Below the pieces are notes generated by a model, which made no database searches, had not been told where the DNA came from, and saw nothing but the letters and a program-made list of their open reading frames with translations. Below, piece after piece: positions 61,908-64,000 of a DNA stretch of 64,000 nucleotides. Positions within the stretch are counted from its first letter, which is position 1. Every line of letters starts with the position of its first letter. The translations under genes and the position numbers were made by a program. The stretch is from CBDCUI01 sp965223115 (GTDB lineage: Bacteria; Pseudomonadota; Gammaproteobacteria; UBA4575), in contig OZ244982.1 in assembly GCA_965223115.1 (NCBI GenBank), forward strand, positions 1,860,001 through 1,924,000, written 5' to 3'.

Positions 61908-63464
61908 ATGTTGATTGATGCAAAGGAACTAGCTAATAATGTCAGTATTGATACTGACCTGTGTATAGTAGGCGCAGGCGCTGCTGGACTCACTATTGCA
62001 AAGGAATTTGCCAATTCTAGTATTGATATCTGTTTACTTGAAAGCGGGGATCTAGGTTACGACCAAAAAACTCATTCCCTTTATGAAGGCAAAAATGTTG
62101 GCCTTAATTATTGGCCTTTGCAGAATGCCAGATTACGATTTTTTGGAGGATCAACTAATCATTGGGGAGGGATATGCCTGCCATTAGATGAAGATGATTT
62201 TGAAGAACGTAGTTGGGTTACAAATAGCGGATGGCCTATTAGCTTAGCTGAATTAACACCTTACTATCGTCGTGCCCACCCAGTTCTTGAACTTGGTAAG
62301 TATGATTATAATCCTGATAATTGGGAAACCTCTGAATTACAAAAGCTTCCTTTTTCAAGCAAGAGAGTAATGACTCAAATGCTGCAAAAAAGCCCCCCTA
62401 CCAGATTTGGTCAGTTATATCGTTCAGAAATTTCAGATGCAGTAAATATAAATACTTATCTCAACGCAAATGCAGTAGAAATTGAAACTAATGAATTGGC
62501 CAATAAAGTAGAAAAACTTCATGTTGCTACGCTTACAAACAAATATTTTACAGTATCAGCAAAAAAATATGTGCTTGCCATGGGGGGCATCGAAAATCCA
62601 AGATTATTACTTTTATCAGACAAAGTTCAAAAATCTGGATTAGGCAATCAACATGATTTAGTAGGACGTTACTTTGCAGACCATCCCTATCTGAGCGATC
62701 TTGGTTTTATAGTATTAAGTAATCCAAACCAATCAACTAAGCTTTATGAGCGCAGTGCACGAGAAAAAATTTCTGCTTCTGCATTTTTATCGCTTACTCC
62801 TCAAACTCGCAGAAATGAAGAACTTTTAACTAGCAGGGTTCATTTAAAAGAAGTTGACTGGAGCAAATACTCAGACGGAACTGAAGCACTTGATAGTCTG
62901 TTAGACAGTAAAGAAAAAGAAAATGCAAAAAGCTTTGCAAGTAAATTATTTCGCGTCCTTAAAGATATGGATGATGTAATTCGCTCTGAATATGATCAAT
63001 CAAAAGAAGCGAAATTACTAAAAATTGGCGCTTGGACTGAGCTAGTACCAGATCCTGATAGCAGAGTAAAACTTGGCGAGGAACATGATGCATTAGGTCA
63101 ACGTCGGGTAATATTAGATTGGAAAATAAGTGAACAGGAAAAGAAAAGTTTAATAAGAACTTTGGAAATAATTGCTTCTGAACTAGGTAGCAACAGCCTT
63201 GGTAGAATGAAATTAGATTTCAATGATGGCTCGGTTTGGCCACGAGAAAAAATGTCGCCCGGCCTGCATCATATGGGCACAACCAGGATGCATACTGATC
63301 CGAGACAAGGTGTTGTTGACAAAAACAGCAAAGTGCATGATATCTCTAATCTATATATAGCTGGCAGTTCTGTATTTCCGACTTTTGGATATGCAAATCC
63401 AACTCTTACAATCACTGCTTTAGCCATCAGATTATCTGATCACATTAAGGAAAAGTTAAAATGA
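61908..63464 (+). CDS. GMC family FAD-dependent oxidoreductase
   Basis: The 518-residue protein has the FAD-binding motif CIVGAGAAGLTIA (GAGAAG at 22-27), LLESGDLGYD, and RFFGGSTNHWGG (about 79-90), the typical GMC flavin loop. The C-terminal signature HHMGTTRMHTDPRQGVVDKN and LYIAGSSVFPTFGYANPTLT carries the catalytic His region. GMC enzymes oxidise alcohols, often sugars. No signal peptide is seen in the protein itself. It overlaps the next gene by 4 bp, so translation is coupled, and the pair resembles two-subunit sugar dehydrogenases. Confidence 0.88.
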   Translation: MLIDAKELANNVSIDTDLCIVGAGAAGLTIAKEFANSSIDICLLESGDLGYDQKTHSLYEGKNVGLNYWPLQNARLRFFGGSTNHWGGICLPLDEDDFEERSWVTNSGWPISLAELTPYYRRAHPVLELGKYDYNPDNWETSELQKLPFSSKRVMTQMLQKSPPTRFGQLYRSEISDAVNINTYLNANAVEIETNELANKVEKLHVATLTNKYFTVSAKKYVLAMGGIENPRLLLLSDKVQKSGLGNQHDLVGRYFADHPYLSDLGFIVLSNPNQSTKLYERSAREKISASAFLSLTPQTRRNEELLTSRVHLKEVDWSKYSDGTEALDSLLDSKEKENAKSFASKLFRVLKDMDDVIRSEYDQSKEAKLLKIGAWTELVPDPDSRVKLGEEHDALGQRRVILDWKISEQEKKSLIRTLEIIASELGSNSLGRMKLDFNDGSVWPREKMSPGLHHMGTTRMHTDPRQGVVDKNSKVHDISNLYIAGSSVFPTFGYANPTLTITALAIRLSDHIKEKLK

Positions 63465-63868
63465 CTTATAATTTTAATAAAATCCGTCGAAGACTTTTAA
63501 TGGCGATAGGGATGTTACCAGCACATGGGTTTGTTATGGCTAAACGGGATGCAACCCTAAACGACCGAGATCATGTCCACGCGTATATATTAACTAAAAT
63601 AATAAAAGACCATACAAGTGCAAAAATAATTGGCAATTCTTATATCAAATCATTACACAATGAAATAACGATGAATCAAGTTTTAAACAATATATATACT
63701 GAATACCCAAAGTTAAAAATACATATGATAAATAATAATACAAATTTGGATTCGCTAATACGAAATCTTCAACGTGAAGATTTTAATAAAAAACGAACTA
63801 TAATTATTGATGGATGGGTGCTTTCAAAATTAGAAGTTCAGCTCTATACGCTAACAACATTTTTATAA
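63461..63868 (+). CDS. Small protein with Tat-like signal, partner of the GMC oxidoreductase
   Basis: The 135-residue protein begins NKIRRRLLMAIGMLPAHGFV, with a twin-arginine-like RRxLL motif and a short hydrophobic stretch. The rest has no domain I recognise (HAYILTKIIKDHTSAKIIGN, LNNIYTEYPKLKIHMINNNT, IIIDGWVLSKLEVQLYTLTT). Small Tat-signal subunits often accompany GMC dehydrogenases and carry them across the membrane. The 4-bp ATGA overlap supports such a pairing here, but it is inferred. Confidence 0.65.
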   Translation: MTYNFNKIRRRLLMAIGMLPAHGFVMAKRDATLNDRDHVHAYILTKIIKDHTSAKIIGNSYIKSLHNEITMNQVLNNIYTEYPKLKIHMINNNTNLDSLIRNLQREDFNKKRTIIIDGWVLSKLEVQLYTLTTFL

Positions 63869-63872
63869 ATTT

Positions 63873-63900
63873 TTTAAGTAACAAATTAATGCTACTTAAA
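63873..63900. repeat. Inverted repeat between the Tat-signal gene and the next gene
   Basis: TTTAAGTA (63873-63880) pairs with TACTTAAA (63893-63900) around a 12-nt loop. It lies in the 41-bp gap before the next ATG. It is AT-rich and has no clear T-run after it, so a terminator role is doubtful. Confidence 0.3.
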
Positions 63901-63909
63901 TAAAATACC

Positions 63910-64000
63910 ATGGACCGTTTATTAAAAAAACTCGACACCAAGCTTGAGAAAAGTACAGCGCCTATAATAAGAAAGCTAAGAAATCCTTTTGAAAATAACG
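63910..64000 (+). CDS. Start of an unidentified gene, cut by the window end
   Basis: An ATG at 63910 opens a frame that stays open to the last base (30 codons). It begins MDRLLKKLDTKLEK, then a lysine/arginine-rich amphipathic segment and NPFENN. No ribosome site is obvious. The frame continues the + strand run of the locus, but I cannot assign a product from so short a piece. Confidence 0.4.
   Translation, partial: MDRLLKKLDTKLEKSTAPIIRKLRNPFENN

Noticed and set aside
23054..64000. Exosortase/PEP-CTERM type polysaccharide locus
   Set aside because: AsnB-type amidotransferases and GT4 enzymes fit such loci, but I see no exosortase, no PEP-CTERM sorting signal at the ends of the secreted proteins and no prsK/prsR regulators.
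23054..64000. Sigma-54 promoters (TGGCAC-N5-TTGC) before polysaccharide genes
   Set aside because: I looked in the longer intergenic gaps because rpoN is in the window; near matches such as TGGCAC near 51297 lack the -12 element at proper spacing.

Overview
The window looks like a chromosomal segment of an AT-rich, non-enteric gammaproteobacterium. The evidence is the conserved rpoN neighbourhood (lptB-rpoN-hpf-ptsN-hprK-rapZ-EIIA-ptsH-ptsI-mgtE), metG with a C-terminal tRNA-binding domain, an RnfB-like ferredoxin next to nth, and an AlgD whose catalytic cysteine has the same numbering as the Pseudomonas enzyme. I cannot name the genus. I saw no rRNA, tRNA, insertion sequence or CRISPR array.

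Bases 1-14000 are housekeeping. On the + strand is a regulatory phosphotransferase block with both the nitrogen-type EIIA and the HPr kinase but no sugar permease, followed by mgtE. Convergent to it lie dcd, a LEA14-like lipoprotein gene and mrp, and then metG, a ferredoxin gene and nth run on the + strand.

Bases 14000-22800 hold a split copper-buffering RiPP system of the HvfABC/bufferin type. The precursor hvfA (13 EGKCG repeats, signal peptide) stands alone at 14224. The modifying enzymes hvfB (DUF692/MNIO) and hvfC (DUF2063) are at 21078-22729. Between them are a malic-enzyme remnant, an aldehyde dehydrogenase/acetolactate-synthase-like operon (- strand), an FMN-binding glutamate-synthase-like gene and a DoxX gene. 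The upstream regions of hvfA, hvfB and the acetolactate-synthase-like gene share a bipartite element, TGWAA-N16/17-CGGTCTA, which may be a common alternative-sigma promoter.

Bases 23000-64000 are a large exopolysaccharide locus. It encodes an initiating phosphoglycosyltransferase, GDP-mannose 6-dehydrogenase (AlgD), seven glycosyltransferases, six PAPS-type sulfotransferases, two AsnB-type amidotransferases, a methyltransferase, a Wzy-like polymerase, a hexapeptide acyltransferase, a secreted heparinase-I-type lyase and a GMC oxidoreductase with a small Tat-signal partner. I infer that the product is a sulfated, uronate-containing polymer. No flippase or outer-membrane exporter is visible here.

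Secreted proteins are interspersed in this locus. A trio at 25711-28282 shares a C-terminal domain that reads like a circularly permuted fibronectin-III fold; one of the three carries an 11-residue lysine-rich repeat. Two large mosaic proteins at 52964-60403 carry FG-GAP, Ig-like, carbohydrate-binding and SGNH-esterase domains built from nearly identical, more GC-rich DNA blocks. CRP-like sites (TGTGA-N6-TCACA with at most one mismatch) lie upstream of several of these genes.
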